NCBI GenBank assembly: GCA_900540935.1
Contig: UQHW01000007.1
Coordinates: 1 to 64,000 of the forward strand
Direction of reading: 5' to 3'
Origin: an uncultured Collinsella sp.
GTDB lineage: Bacteria; Actinomycetota; Coriobacteriia; Coriobacteriales; Coriobacteriaceae
DNA: 64,000 bases
This document shows, piece after piece, positions 16,071 to 25,430 of this stretch (position 1 is its first letter; the number at the start of each line of letters is the position of its first letter). The notes under the pieces are model-generated. The model searched no databases. It was not told the DNA's origin and saw only the letters and a program-made list of their open reading frames with translations. The translations under genes and the position numbers were made by a program.

Positions 16071-17513
16071 ATGGACCAGACCGTACCCGCATACGCCGCC
16101 GAGGTGGCCGATTACGGGCGCAGCCGCGACCCCGAGCCGGGTGAGGGCGCGCTCGTTAAGAACGTGCGTCCCGAATCGCCCGCATGGGATGTGGGTATCG
16201 AGCCGGGCATGCGCGTGCTCACGGTCAACGGCGAGCAGCTTACCGACATGATCGTGTGGCTCTGGGAGGCAGACGACGACACGGTCGACCTCGAGGTTTT
16301 CGACCCGCGCGATGGCACCGTCACCCCCGTGGGGCTCGATCGATTTCCCGGAGAGGATTGGGGTCTGGAGTTCGACGGCCCCATCTTCGACGGCATGCGT
16401 ACCTGTGTGAACGCCTGCGTGTTCTGCTTTATGACGATGCTCCCCAAGGGCGGCCGCTCCACGCTCTATATTCGCGACGACGACTACCGCCTGAGCTTTT
16501 TGCAGGGCAACTTTGTCACGCTTACGAACCTCACCGACGAGGACGTGCAAAACGTCATCCAACGCAACATGAGCCCCATGAACGTGTCGGTCCACGCCGT
16601 GAGCCCCGATGTCCGCCGACGCATGATGGGCCGCAACGCCCAGCGCGGCATGGATGTGCTCGAGGCCATCATGGCCGCCGGCATCGAGATTCACGCGCAG
16701 ATCGTGTTGTGCCCCGGCATGAACGACGGCGAGGAGCTGGAAAAGACCCTGCGCTTTTGCGAGGAGCACGAGCAAATCACAAGCCTGGGCATTGTGCCGC
16801 TCGGTTTTACCAAGCATCAGAACCGTTTTAGCTGGTCCTACAGCGACAAGCCCGAGCTAGCGCGCGAGACCATTGCCATGATCCGTCCCTACCAGGATCG
16901 TGCCTACGAACGCTTTGGCCGCCACACCTTCCAGATGAGCGATGAGTTCTATCTGGACGCCGGCATCGATCCTCCCGAGGCAGACTTTTACGACGGGTAC
17001 CCGCAGTACTACGACGGCATTGGCATGATCCGCTCGTATCTGGACGAGACCGACGACGTGCTGGCTACCGACGCCGAGCGTCTGGCCCGCGTCCGCGAGG
17101 CCGTCGCCGCCCGCAACCAGCGGCTTCTGTGTCTCTCGGGCGCCAGCGCACGCGACACGGTGGCCCGCTTTGTGGAGTCGCCCCAGGGACTCGCCGGCAC
17201 TGTCACGGCCATCAAGAACCGCTATTTTGGCGGCAACGTGGACGTGACCGGCCTCATCGTCGCGTGTGACATTCTGGAGCAGCTGCCGCAGGATCTCTCT
17301 GGGGTTATGCTCTTTGTGCCTAAGCTCATGTTCAACGCTGACGGCATGACGCTTGACGAGTATCATCGTGACGATTTACTCGCAAGCCTTACCAGTCGCG
17401 GCGCCGAGGTTCATGTGGTGTCGACCATGCCGCATGAGCTGCTCGATACCCTGGAGCACATCCTTGGCATTGTGCCTGCCGACTCTAACACTTCCACTGA
17501 CCCTACCCATTAA
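16071..17513 (+). CDS. DUF512 family protein with PDZ-like and radical-SAM-like regions
   Basis: A 480-aa protein of unknown function. N-terminal PDZ-like stretch (GALVKNVRPESPAWDVGIEP, ~24-43), then C-VNA-C-VF-C (~111-118), a CxxxCxxC cluster motif as in radical SAM enzymes. A TIM-barrel-like region (NVSVHAVSP; QIVLCPGMNDG) follows, and then the DUF512 C-terminal domain. The ATG at 16071 is three bases after the ispH stop; an AAGGAG is 14 bases upstream, a rather long spacing. It directly precedes der, a neighbourhood conserved in other Gram-positives. A role in ribosome or tRNA biogenesis is only suggested by this. Confidence 0.85.
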   Translation: MDQTVPAYAAEVADYGRSRDPEPGEGALVKNVRPESPAWDVGIEPGMRVLTVNGEQLTDMIVWLWEADDDTVDLEVFDPRDGTVTPVGLDRFPGEDWGLEFDGPIFDGMRTCVNACVFCFMTMLPKGGRSTLYIRDDDYRLSFLQGNFVTLTNLTDEDVQNVIQRNMSPMNVSVHAVSPDVRRRMMGRNAQRGMDVLEAIMAAGIEIHAQIVLCPGMNDGEELEKTLRFCEEHEQITSLGIVPLGFTKHQNRFSWSYSDKPELARETIAMIRPYQDRAYERFGRHTFQMSDEFYLDAGIDPPEADFYDGYPQYYDGIGMIRSYLDETDDVLATDAERLARVREAVAARNQRLLCLSGASARDTVARFVESPQGLAGTVTAIKNRYFGGNVDVTGLIVACDILEQLPQDLSGVMLFVPKLMFNADGMTLDEYHRDDLLASLTSRGAEVHVVSTMPHELLDTLEHILGIVPADSNTSTDPTH

Positions 17514-17523
17514 AGGAGAGCAG

Positions 17524-18858
17524 ATGAAACCTATCGTCGCCGTCGTCGGACGCCCCAACGTGGGCAAGTCCACGCTCGTTAACCGCCTGGCCCAGACCTC
17601 GGACGCCATCGTCCACGAGTCACGCGGTGTCACGCGCGACCGCTCGTATCACACGGCCGATTGGAACGGCCGCGAGTTCACCATCGTCGACACGGGCGGC
17701 ATCGAGCCGCTCAAGAGCGATGACGTCTTTGCCACGTCCATCCGCGACCAGGCGCTCGCCGCCGCCGAGGAAGCCGCCGTCATCCTGTTTGTGGTCGACG
17801 GCCGCACCGGCGTCACCGAGGAGGACGAGTCGGTCGCCCGCATGCTCAAGCGCTGCGACAAGCCGGTCTTTCTGCTGGTAAACAAGCTCGACAACCCCGA
17901 TCGCGAGAACGACAGCATCTGGGAGTTCTATTCGCTCGGCATCGGTGAGCCCACGCCGCTCTCGGCCCTGCACGGTCATGGCACGGGCGACCTACTCGAC
18001 GACATCGTGGCCCTGCTTCCCGAGGAAGAGGACGAGGTCGCCGATGAGTTCCCCGACGCGCTGAACGTCGCCATCATCGGCCGCCCCAACGCCGGTAAGT
18101 CCTCGCTGTTCAACCGCATCCTGGGCGCCGACCGCTCCATCGTGTCCAACATTGCCGGAACCACGCGCGACGCCATCGACACGGTCGTCGAGCGCAACGG
18201 CAAGCACTACCGCATGGTCGACACTGCGGGCATCCGTAAGAAGAGCACCGTGTACGAGAACATCGAGTACTACTCGATGGTCCGCGGCCTGCGCGCCATC
18301 GACCGCGCCGACGTGGCGCTGCTCGTCGTTGACGCCTCCGTGGGCGTTACCGAGCAGGACCAGAAGGTCATGGGCCTTGCCATCGAGCGCGGTTGCGCCA
18401 TCGTGGTGCTGCTCAACAAGTGGGACCTGCTCGACGACGACCGTAAGCGCGAGGCCTGCATGGAGACCATCGACCGCCGTCTGGGCGTCATGGCTCCCTG
18501 GGCCCAGTACCTGCGCATCTCTGCCCTCACTGGCCGCAGCGTCGAGAAGATCTGGGCAATGGTAGACGCTGCCGAGAAGACGCGCTCGCAGAAGATCAGC
18601 ACCTCACGCCTCAACACGTTCCTCACCGACCTGCGCGAGTTCGGTCATACCGTGGTGGACGGCAAGCGCCGCCTGCGTATGCACTACGTGACCCAGACGG
18701 GCGTCAACCCGCCGACGTTCACGTTCTTCGTCAACCACAGCGACCTGGTCAACGACACCTACCAGCGCTACGTAGAGAACCGCATGCGCTCGACCTTCGA
18801 CTTTGCCGGCACGCCCATTCGACTCTTCTTTAGGAAGAAGGAGCAAAAGGATGCATAA
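17524..18858 (+). CDS. der: Ribosome-associated GTPase Der (EngA)
   Basis: Essential double GTPase of 50S ribosomal subunit assembly. Two complete G domains: GRPNVGKST (~8), DTGG and NKLD in the first; GRPNAGKSS (~185), DTAG and NKWD in the second. A C-terminal KH-like domain follows (~360-444). AAAGGAGAG before ATG 17524 fixes the start. 444 aa, typical length. The 3' end overlaps plsY by 8 bases. Confidence 0.97.
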   Translation: MKPIVAVVGRPNVGKSTLVNRLAQTSDAIVHESRGVTRDRSYHTADWNGREFTIVDTGGIEPLKSDDVFATSIRDQALAAAEEAAVILFVVDGRTGVTEEDESVARMLKRCDKPVFLLVNKLDNPDRENDSIWEFYSLGIGEPTPLSALHGHGTGDLLDDIVALLPEEEDEVADEFPDALNVAIIGRPNAGKSSLFNRILGADRSIVSNIAGTTRDAIDTVVERNGKHYRMVDTAGIRKKSTVYENIEYYSMVRGLRAIDRADVALLVVDASVGVTEQDQKVMGLAIERGCAIVVLLNKWDLLDDDRKREACMETIDRRLGVMAPWAQYLRISALTGRSVEKIWAMVDAAEKTRSQKISTSRLNTFLTDLREFGHTVVDGKRRLRMHYVTQTGVNPPTFTFFVNHSDLVNDTYQRYVENRMRSTFDFAGTPIRLFFRKKEQKDA

Positions 18859-19534
18859 TCCGATTCTTCTGACCGCCATCTGCGCCGTGGTCTCGTTCTT
18901 TATCGGGGCGATTCCGTTTGGTCTGATCTTGGGCCGCGTGTTCAACCACACGGACATTCGTAAGGCGGGCTCCGGCAACATCGGCACCACCAACGCCCTG
19001 CGCGTGGCCGGCCCCAAAGTGGCCGCGCTCACGCTGCTGCTAGACTGCCTTAAGGGCGCCATCTGCGTCCTTATCGCGCGTCCGCTCATTGCCGACTTGG
19101 GCTATGGCTTCCCCGTGAGCATTATGGCCCCCGGTGCCGCCGGCGACTGGATGCTCGGCGTCATCTGCCTGGCAGCCGTGTGGGGCCATATCTTCTCGCC
19201 CTACCTCAACTTCCATGGCGGCAAGGGCATCGCAGTTGGTCTGGGCGTCATCCTCGCCTGGTACTGGCCCATCGGACTTTCGCTGCTGGGCATGTTTATC
19301 GTGGCCGTCGCCATCACCAAGTTTGTGTCGGTGGGCTCGCTTGCCGCGGCCATCGGTCTTCCCATCGCTGCCTGCGCGGTCTTTCCGTACAGCAGCCTCG
19401 GACTTAAGTTTTGCATGGCGCTGATCGGCATTACTGTGGTGTGGGCCCATCGTACGAACATCAAAAAGCTCATGACAGGTAAGGAGTCCAAGCTCTCGTT
19501 TACCAAGCGCGTCACCGAGCCCGACGATAAGTAG
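18851..19534 (+). CDS. plsY: Acyl-phosphate:glycerol-3-phosphate acyltransferase
   Basis: Integral membrane enzyme that makes lysophosphatidic acid from acyl-phosphate and glycerol-3-phosphate. The ATG at 18851 overlaps the end of der and has AGAAGGAG upstream. Several transmembrane segments; catalytic motifs SGNIGTTNALRVAG (~39-52), HGGKGIAVGLG (~122-132) and the terminal AHRTNIKKL region. 227 aa. Followed by gpsA, which supplies its glycerol-3-phosphate. Confidence 0.96.
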   Translation: MHNPILLTAICAVVSFFIGAIPFGLILGRVFNHTDIRKAGSGNIGTTNALRVAGPKVAALTLLLDCLKGAICVLIARPLIADLGYGFPVSIMAPGAAGDWMLGVICLAAVWGHIFSPYLNFHGGKGIAVGLGVILAWYWPIGLSLLGMFIVAVAITKFVSVGSLAAAIGLPIAACAVFPYSSLGLKFCMALIGITVVWAHRTNIKKLMTGKESKLSFTKRVTEPDDK

Positions 19535-19543
19535 GAGAGAGTC

Positions 19544-20551
19544 ATGAATGTTGCGCTGATTGGCTCTGGCTCGTGGGGAACCGCCGTCGCCGGCCTTGCC
19601 GCCGCGCGAGCCGTGCGCGTGACCATGTGGGCCCATAGCGAGCAGACGGCCGCCGGCATTAACGGTGAGCACCGCAACCCCCGCTACCTTGTGGGCTACG
19701 AGCTGCCGAACAACGTGGTAGCAACGACCGAACTCGCCCAGGCGCTCGACGGTGCCGATGCGATCATCTTTGCCGTGCCCTCCACGCACTTGCGCGACGT
19801 GTGCCATCGGGCAGCGCCCTTTATCGCCGCCGATACCCCGGTGCTCTGCCTCACCAAGGGTATTGAGCCCGAGTCTGGCCTGCTCATGAGCGAGGTCATC
19901 GCCAATGAGATCGGCAACGAGGCACGTGTCGCGGCGCTTTCGGGCCCCAACCATGCCGAGGAGATCTGCCGCGGCGGACTTTCTGCCGCCGTCATCGCCA
20001 GCAAAGACGCGCAGGTAGGGGAGACCTTTAAGAACCTGCTCCTATCCACGGCCTTCCGCATCTACCTGTCGCAGGACATGACCGGTGTCGAGGTCTGCGG
20101 CGCCATGAAAAACGTTATCGCCATCGTGTGCGGCATCTCCGCCGGCACCGGTGCCGGCGACAACACGCTCGCCCTCATCATGACGCGCGGCCTGGCCGAG
20201 ATTAGCCGTCTGGTGCATGCCCGCGGCGGTCAAGCTATGACCTGCATGGGACTTGCCGGCATGGGTGACCTCATTGCCACCTGCACCTCGGAGCATTCGC
20301 GCAACCGCACCTTTGGCTACGAGTTTGCCCACGGCGTGTCGCTCGACGAGTATCAGACGCGCACGCATATGGTGGTCGAGGGCGCCGTCGCGGCCCGCAG
20401 CGTGAGCGAGCTTGCCCGTTCACTGGGCGTAGACATTCCGCTCACCTTTGCCGTGGAGCAAACGCTCTACAACGGTGTTACTTTGGATAGGGCGCTCGAG
20501 ATTCTTACCGACCGCGTACCCTCCCAAGAGTTCTACGGACTCACCGATTAG
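19544..20551 (+). CDS. gpsA: Glycerol-3-phosphate dehydrogenase [NAD(P)+]
   Basis: Reduces dihydroxyacetone phosphate to sn-glycerol-3-phosphate for phospholipid synthesis. Rossmann motif GSGSWGTAVA (~6-15), ALSGPNHAEE (~137), GAMKNVIAI with the catalytic Lys (~190), NTLALIMTRGLAEI and GLAGMGDLIATC. 335 aa, full length. AGGAGAG lies five bases before the ATG; nine bases after plsY. Confidence 0.97.
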   Translation: MNVALIGSGSWGTAVAGLAAARAVRVTMWAHSEQTAAGINGEHRNPRYLVGYELPNNVVATTELAQALDGADAIIFAVPSTHLRDVCHRAAPFIAADTPVLCLTKGIEPESGLLMSEVIANEIGNEARVAALSGPNHAEEICRGGLSAAVIASKDAQVGETFKNLLLSTAFRIYLSQDMTGVEVCGAMKNVIAIVCGISAGTGAGDNTLALIMTRGLAEISRLVHARGGQAMTCMGLAGMGDLIATCTSEHSRNRTFGYEFAHGVSLDEYQTRTHMVVEGAVAARSVSELARSLGVDIPLTFAVEQTLYNGVTLDRALEILTDRVPSQEFYGLTD

Positions 20552-20569
20552 CGCAGAAAGGCTACTACC

Positions 20570-21241
20570 ATGGGTTCCATCAAAATCGCTCCGTCCGTCC
20601 TTTCGGCCGACATGGCCAACCTCAAGGGCGAACTCGACAAGATCGCCGGTGCCGACTACGTGCACTTCGACGTTATGGACGGTCACTTTACCGGCAACCT
20701 CACCTTTGGCGTCGACATCCTTAAGGCCGTCAAGCGCTCCACCGATGTACCGGTCGACGCGCACCTCATGGTGTCGAACCCCGACGAGACAGTCGATTGG
20801 TATGCCGACGCCGGTGCCGACATGATCACCGTGCACTACGAAGCTTCCACGCACCTGCACCGCACGCTCACCCATCTGCAGCAGCGCGGCGTCAAGGCTG
20901 GCGTGGTGCTCAACCCCGCCACCCCCGTGTGCGTACTCGAGAGCATCATCGACGTCGTCGATATGGTGCTGCTCATGAGCGTGAACCCGGGCTTTGGCGG
21001 CCAGAGCTTTATCCCGGGCACTCTGCATAAGCTCCACGAACTCAAAGCCATGTGTGAGCGCCACGGCGTGTCGCCCATGATCGAGGTCGACGGCGGCATC
21101 TCTTCCAAAAACATCGCCGAGGTCGTCAAGGCCGGCGCAAATGTCCTGGTGGCCGGTTCTGCCGTATTTAAGTCCGAAGATCCCGCCGCCGAGGTTGCGC
21201 TGCTGCAGAAGCTGGGCAACGAGGCTGCACAGGAGGCATAA
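20570..21241 (+). CDS. rpe: Ribulose-phosphate 3-epimerase
   Basis: Interconverts ribulose-5-phosphate and xylulose-5-phosphate in the pentose phosphate pathway. TIM barrel with KIAPSVLSADMANL at the N terminus, HFDVMDGHF (metal and catalytic Asp), HLMV, MSVNPGFGGQSF and EVDGGI (second catalytic Asp). 223 aa. AGAAAGG precedes the ATG. It lies in the same rightward run between gpsA and the cysteine desulfurase. Confidence 0.97.
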   Translation: MGSIKIAPSVLSADMANLKGELDKIAGADYVHFDVMDGHFTGNLTFGVDILKAVKRSTDVPVDAHLMVSNPDETVDWYADAGADMITVHYEASTHLHRTLTHLQQRGVKAGVVLNPATPVCVLESIIDVVDMVLLMSVNPGFGGQSFIPGTLHKLHELKAMCERHGVSPMIEVDGGISSKNIAEVVKAGANVLVAGSAVFKSEDPAAEVALLQKLGNEAAQEA

Positions 21242-21247
21242 ACCCTT

Positions 21248-22426
21248 ATGACCGCAGGTCAAAACCGCATACCCGTGAATCTTGACTATGCCGCCTCGAC
21301 GCCCATGCGCGCCGAGGCGCTCCTTGCGCAGCGCGAGTACGACGACAGCGAGCTTGCCGGCGTCAACCCCAACTCGCTGCATTCGCTCGGCCGCAAGGCC
21401 GCTGCGCGCCTAGAAATGGCGCGTCGCGAGATTGCCCGCAGCTTTGGCGCGCGCGTCCGTCCGTCCGAGGTTATCTTGACCAACGGCGGTACCGAAGCAA
21501 ACCAGCTGGCGCTCCTCGGACTTGCCGAGGGTGCTCGTCAGCGCGATCGCAAGCGCGACCGCGTGATCGTGTCGGCGATCGAGCACGATTCGATTCTGGA
21601 TAACCTGCCGCTGCTGCGTGCCGCCGGCTTTACCGTCGACCTGGTGCAGCCCTGCCGCGCGGGCTACATTGAGCCTACCACGCTTGTCGAGCTGCTAGGC
21701 GACGACGTGGCGCTCGTGAGCATTATGGTCGCCAACAACGAGACCGGCGTGGTGCAGCCCATCCGCGAGCTTGCCGCGGTCGCGCATACCGTGGGCGCCC
21801 TGTTCCACACCGATGCCATCCAGGGGTATCTGCACATTCCGCTCGATGCCGCCGAGTTGGGCGTCGATGCCATGTCCGTCGCCGCCCACAAGATTGGCGG
21901 TCCTGTGGCATCCGGCGCGCTTTACGTTAAGACCCGCACGCCGCTGCGTCCGCGCATCTTTGGCGGTGGACAGGAAGCCGGCCGTCGTGCCGGTACGCAG
22001 GATCTGCGCACGCAGTTGGCTTTTGCCGCTGCCGCCCACACGTTGGCGCCCCGCGTGGCCCAGGAGCGTGCGACGCTGCAGGCCCTGTCCGACAAGCTCT
22101 ACGCCGCGCTTACGGCCCATCCGCGTATTCATGCCACCATGGGCGACTACGCACAGGCCGATCGTCTGCCGGGTATGGTTTCAATCTACGTCGACGGCAT
22201 GGACTCCGAGGAACTCATCGTTAAGCTCGATGCCGCTGGCTTTGAGGTTTCGGCCGGATCGGCTTGCTCGAGCGGCAGCATGGACCCGAGCCACGTGCTC
22301 AGCGCCATGGGCATTGGTCGCGAGCAGGCGCTAGGCGCACTGCGCATCTCCTTCGATGACCGCGTGAATCCAGGCGATCTGGACGAGTTTGCCCAGACGC
22401 TGCTCTCGATCGTAGGCGGCGCATGA
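21248..22426 (+). CDS. Cysteine desulfurase, NifS/IscS-type
   Basis: PLP enzyme that removes sulfur from cysteine for Fe-S clusters or tRNA thiolation. Family I landmarks: NLDYAASTPM at the N terminus, TNGGTEANQLAL (~77), the PLP-Lys in SVAAHKIGG (~213), a GGGQEAGRRAGTQ loop, and the sulfur-accepting Cys in SAGSACSSGS (~339). 392 aa. AGGAGG lies 11 bases before the ATG. No iscU or thiI is adjacent, so the sulfur acceptor is not indicated. The stop overlaps the next start by 4 bases (ATGA). Confidence 0.93.
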   Translation: MTAGQNRIPVNLDYAASTPMRAEALLAQREYDDSELAGVNPNSLHSLGRKAAARLEMARREIARSFGARVRPSEVILTNGGTEANQLALLGLAEGARQRDRKRDRVIVSAIEHDSILDNLPLLRAAGFTVDLVQPCRAGYIEPTTLVELLGDDVALVSIMVANNETGVVQPIRELAAVAHTVGALFHTDAIQGYLHIPLDAAELGVDAMSVAAHKIGGPVASGALYVKTRTPLRPRIFGGGQEAGRRAGTQDLRTQLAFAAAAHTLAPRVAQERATLQALSDKLYAALTAHPRIHATMGDYAQADRLPGMVSIYVDGMDSEELIVKLDAAGFEVSAGSACSSGSMDPSHVLSAMGIGREQALGALRISFDDRVNPGDLDEFAQTLLSIVGGA

Positions 22427-23232
22427 TCGTCGCCGAGCTCGAGCGCGCCCTGTTTGCGCGCTATCCCAAGGCGGATGCCGAGCCCTGGGACCACGTAGGC
22501 TTATCCGTGGGCGACCCTGCCGTGGAGATTACCGGCGTTGTCTGCGCGCTCGATGCGACCGAGGCTAATGTTCGCCGCGCACAAGAAGCCGGCGCCAACG
22601 TGCTGCTGACGCATCATCCTATATACATCAAGGCACCCGAGGCCTTTTGTCCGGCGGATGCCACGCGCCCCCAATGCAGCGCGGCGCTCTACGAGGCAGC
22701 GCGTTGCGGTGTGAGCATCATTTCGCTCCATACCAATCTGGACCGCTCACACGAGGCGCGCACCTGCCTGAGCGAGCTGCTGGACGCTGAGCCCATGAGC
22801 TCGCTGGAACATGTGGACGAGCCTGAACTCACCGGCCTGGGTGCACTCGCGACCCTCGACGACCCCTGCAGCCTGCGTGACCTCGCCGCCCGTGCCGCAA
22901 CGACATTTGGCAGCGACCCTCGTGTGTGGGGCGAAGCCGATCGCCCGTGCCGCACCGTCGCCATTTTGGGCGGCTCCCTGGGCGACTTTGGAGAGCTCGC
23001 CATCGCCGCGGGCGCGGACGTTGTCGTGACGGGCGAAGCGGGCTACCACGTGGCGCAAGACCTTGCCTTGCGCGGGCTGCCGACGATCTTGCTCGGCCAC
23101 GACCGCTCCGAGGAGCCGTTCGTTGATATATTGATGAACTCTGCAGTTGACGCCGGGGTCGACCCCCGTCATGCGATTAAAATACTGAACCCTTGCCAAT
23201 GGTGGACTGTGACAAAAGGAGAGAACTTATGA
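22423..23232 (+). CDS. Nif3-like dinuclear metal centre protein (YqfO/YbgI family)
   Basis: Conserved family that forms hexameric rings with a dimetal site; function still unsettled. Metal ligands: LLTHHPIYIK (~60-68), SLHTNLD (~105), GEAGYHVAQDLA (~205-216) and GHDRSEEPF (~225). 269 aa, the short form without the PII-like insert. The ATGA overlap with the upstream desulfurase and another 4-base overlap with the downstream zinc-ribbon gene show a coupled operon. Confidence 0.92.
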   Translation: MIVAELERALFARYPKADAEPWDHVGLSVGDPAVEITGVVCALDATEANVRRAQEAGANVLLTHHPIYIKAPEAFCPADATRPQCSAALYEAARCGVSIISLHTNLDRSHEARTCLSELLDAEPMSSLEHVDEPELTGLGALATLDDPCSLRDLAARAATTFGSDPRVWGEADRPCRTVAILGGSLGDFGELAIAAGADVVVTGEAGYHVAQDLALRGLPTILLGHDRSEEPFVDILMNSAVDAGVDPRHAIKILNPCQWWTVTKGENL

Positions 23233-23948
23233 GCGCCGGCGCTACGCTACTCAAGCTGCAACAGATCGATTTGGAGCTCGCCCGCAACAAGAGCGAACTT
23301 GCCAATATGCCGGAGCTCAAGGAGCTCGCTTCCAAGCGCAAGACCTATGTGAAGCTCAAGTCTGAGATGACCAAGCTCTACGCCCAGCGCAAGGATCTGG
23401 ACATTGAGCTCGACGATCTCAACACCACCGAGATTCAGACCAACAACGCCATCGAGGCTGCCAAGAAGCGCCATGTCGACGGCTCCGACTACCGCGAGGT
23501 TCAGGACCTGGAGAATGAACTCGCCACCCTGGCCAAGCGTCTGGACAAGATTGAGCACACCCGCAAGGACGTCGTTGTCGCCCATAAGGAGGCGCTCGAC
23601 CGCGAGGCCCGCGCGCAGGCAATCATCTCCAAGTTCGAGGAGGGCGTGAAGGCCGATACCAAGGCTGCCCGCGCCAAGGCTGCCGACCTGCAGGCTCAGA
23701 TTGACGCCGCCACTAAGGAGCGCACCGCGCTTGCCGCCACGCTGCCGGCCGACGTGCTCACCGACTACGAGCGTCTACTCAAGCAGTTCCGCGGCCTGGC
23801 CGTCGAGACCATCCAGGGCAACATCCCCACGGTCTGCCACACCGCGCTGCAGGCATCGTCCATGAGCGACCTCAACCACGATGGTAGCGAGATTACGCAC
23901 TGCCCGTACTGCCACCGCCTCCTGGTGCTCCCGAGCAAGGAAGCCTAG
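23229..23948 (+). CDS. Coiled-coil protein with degenerate C4 zinc ribbon (DUF164/CT398 type)
   Basis: A 239-aa protein: long coiled coil (~10-175, heptad-rich with K, E, L and A) followed by a C-terminal putative zinc ribbon. In the family the ribbon has two C-x2-C knuckles; here the second is intact (HCPYCHRLL, ~225) but the first reads VCHTAL with a single Cys, so metal binding may be altered. ATG 23229 has GGAGAG upstream and overlaps the Nif3-like stop. The Nif3 + DUF164 pair is a conserved arrangement; function unknown. Confidence 0.85.
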   Translation: MSAGATLLKLQQIDLELARNKSELANMPELKELASKRKTYVKLKSEMTKLYAQRKDLDIELDDLNTTEIQTNNAIEAAKKRHVDGSDYREVQDLENELATLAKRLDKIEHTRKDVVVAHKEALDREARAQAIISKFEEGVKADTKAARAKAADLQAQIDAATKERTALAATLPADVLTDYERLLKQFRGLAVETIQGNIPTVCHTALQASSMSDLNHDGSEITHCPYCHRLLVLPSKEA

Positions 23949-23950
23949 CG

Positions 23951-25165
23951 ATGACGCCGGCATCCAACAATTCAATGCAACTTGAGGGAAAAACGATCCT
24001 GCTGGGCATTACCGGCGGGATCGCCGCCTATAAGTCGTGCAACATCGTGCGCCTGTTGCAAAAGCGTGGCGCGCGCGTCAAGGTCGCTATGAGCGAGCAT
24101 GCCACCGAGTTTGTGGGCCCGCTCACCTTTCGTGCGCTCACCAACGAGCCCGTTGCCGTGGGCCTATTCGACGACCCCTCCGACCCCATCCACCACATTT
24201 CGCTGGCGCAGGAGCCCGATCTGGTGGTCGTGGCGCCCGCGACGGCCAATATCATCGCCAAGATGGCCAACGGCATCGCCGACGACCTCATCTCCACCAC
24301 GCTGCTGGCAACGCCACGACCCATTGTGATCGCGCCGGCCATGAACAATGGCATGTGGAAAGCGCCGGCGACGCAGGCCAACATGGCCACGCTGCGCGAC
24401 CGTCGCGTCCATGTGGTGGGGCCCGGCAGCGGCTACCTTGCCTGCGGCGACGTGGACACGGGACGCATGAGCGAGCCCGAGGACATCGTCGAGGCCGTCT
24501 GCCAGGTGCTCAACTCCGCACCTCAGGATCTTGCGGGCAAGCGCATCGTGATCACCGCCGGCCCCACGCACGAGCCGATCGACCCCGTGCGCTTTATTGG
24601 CAACCGGTCGTCGGGCAAGATGGGCATCGCTCTGGCGGGGGAGGCCGCTCGCCGCGGTGCTGCGGTCACGCTTGTGCTGGGGCCGACATCGCTCGATGTT
24701 CCTCGCGGTGTGGAGTGCTTGCGCGTACAGACCGCCGCAGAGATGTTGCAGGCGGCAGTGGGCGCCTTTCAGACGGCCGATGCGGCCATTTGCGCGGCGG
24801 CCGTCGCCGACTACACCCCCGCATCCCCTGCCGACCATAAGCTCAAAAAGGCCAACGAACGCCTGGATCGCATCGAACTAGTCGAGACGGTCGATATCTT
24901 GGCCGAGCTTTCGCGCCAAAAGGGAGAGCGGTGCGTGATCGGCTTTGCGGCCGAGACCGATAACGTCGTGGAGTACGCGCAGCGAAAGCTCGCCCGCAAG
25001 GGTTGCGATGCCATTATCGCTAACGATGTCTCGCGCGCCGATTCGGGCTTTGGAACCGATACCAACAAGGCCTGGATCGTGAGTACAGCGGGCACGCAAG
25101 AACTTCCCGTGCTAACAAAACCCCAGCTCGCAGATACAATTTTGGACTTGCTTCAAAATTTGTAA
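23951..25165 (+). CDS. coaBC: Bifunctional phosphopantothenoylcysteine decarboxylase/synthetase
   Basis: Two consecutive steps of coenzyme A synthesis. The N-terminal flavin-dependent decarboxylase (CoaC) shows GITGGIAAYKS (~17), APATANIIAKMANGIADD and PAMNNGMW (~130). The C-terminal synthetase (CoaB) begins near residue 195 with ITAGPTHEPIDPVRFIGNRS and contains KLKKANERL and GFAAETDN. 404 aa. AAGGAAG lies eight bases before the ATG. Last gene of the long rightward block. Confidence 0.96.
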   Translation: MTPASNNSMQLEGKTILLGITGGIAAYKSCNIVRLLQKRGARVKVAMSEHATEFVGPLTFRALTNEPVAVGLFDDPSDPIHHISLAQEPDLVVVAPATANIIAKMANGIADDLISTTLLATPRPIVIAPAMNNGMWKAPATQANMATLRDRRVHVVGPGSGYLACGDVDTGRMSEPEDIVEAVCQVLNSAPQDLAGKRIVITAGPTHEPIDPVRFIGNRSSGKMGIALAGEAARRGAAVTLVLGPTSLDVPRGVECLRVQTAAEMLQAAVGAFQTADAAICAAAVADYTPASPADHKLKKANERLDRIELVETVDILAELSRQKGERCVIGFAAETDNVVEYAQRKLARKGCDAIIANDVSRADSGFGTDTNKAWIVSTAGTQELPVLTKPQLADTILDLLQNL

Positions 25166-25173
25166 AAAAGTTC

Positions 25174-25203
25174 TTGCACAAGGACAAAGTTTCGGGTTAA
25201 TAT
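25174..25203 (+). promoter_or_regulatory. Promoter of tRNA-Pro
   Basis: TTGCAC (25174-25179), 18 bases, TAATAT (25198-25203), about 42 bases before the tRNA 5' end; a second possible -10 (TATACT) overlaps it by a few bases. Confidence 0.6.
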
Positions 25204-25245
25204 ACTCCCTGTTGCGAGCGAGAGCAGAGCAACAAAGAAAAGCTT

Positions 25246-25322
<77 letters not shown>

Positions 25323-25331
25323 GAAGTTTGC

Positions 25332-25361
25332 AGGTCAGGCACTTAGTGCCTGACCTTTTTT
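25332..25361 (+). terminator. Rho-independent terminator of tRNA-Pro
   Basis: An 11-bp perfect stem (AGGTCAGGCAC/GTGCCTGACCT) with loop TTA, followed by a T-run. Confidence 0.88.
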
Positions 25362-25430
25362 GTTTTAATCACCATGATTATTTTGCTTAAAGTAACAACG
25401 TTCCCGATCGATGTAATCACCGAATCAAAA

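Noticed and set aside
25166..25245. T-box or riboswitch leader before tRNA-Pro
   Set aside because: A normal promoter and tRNA-terminator unit explain the segment.
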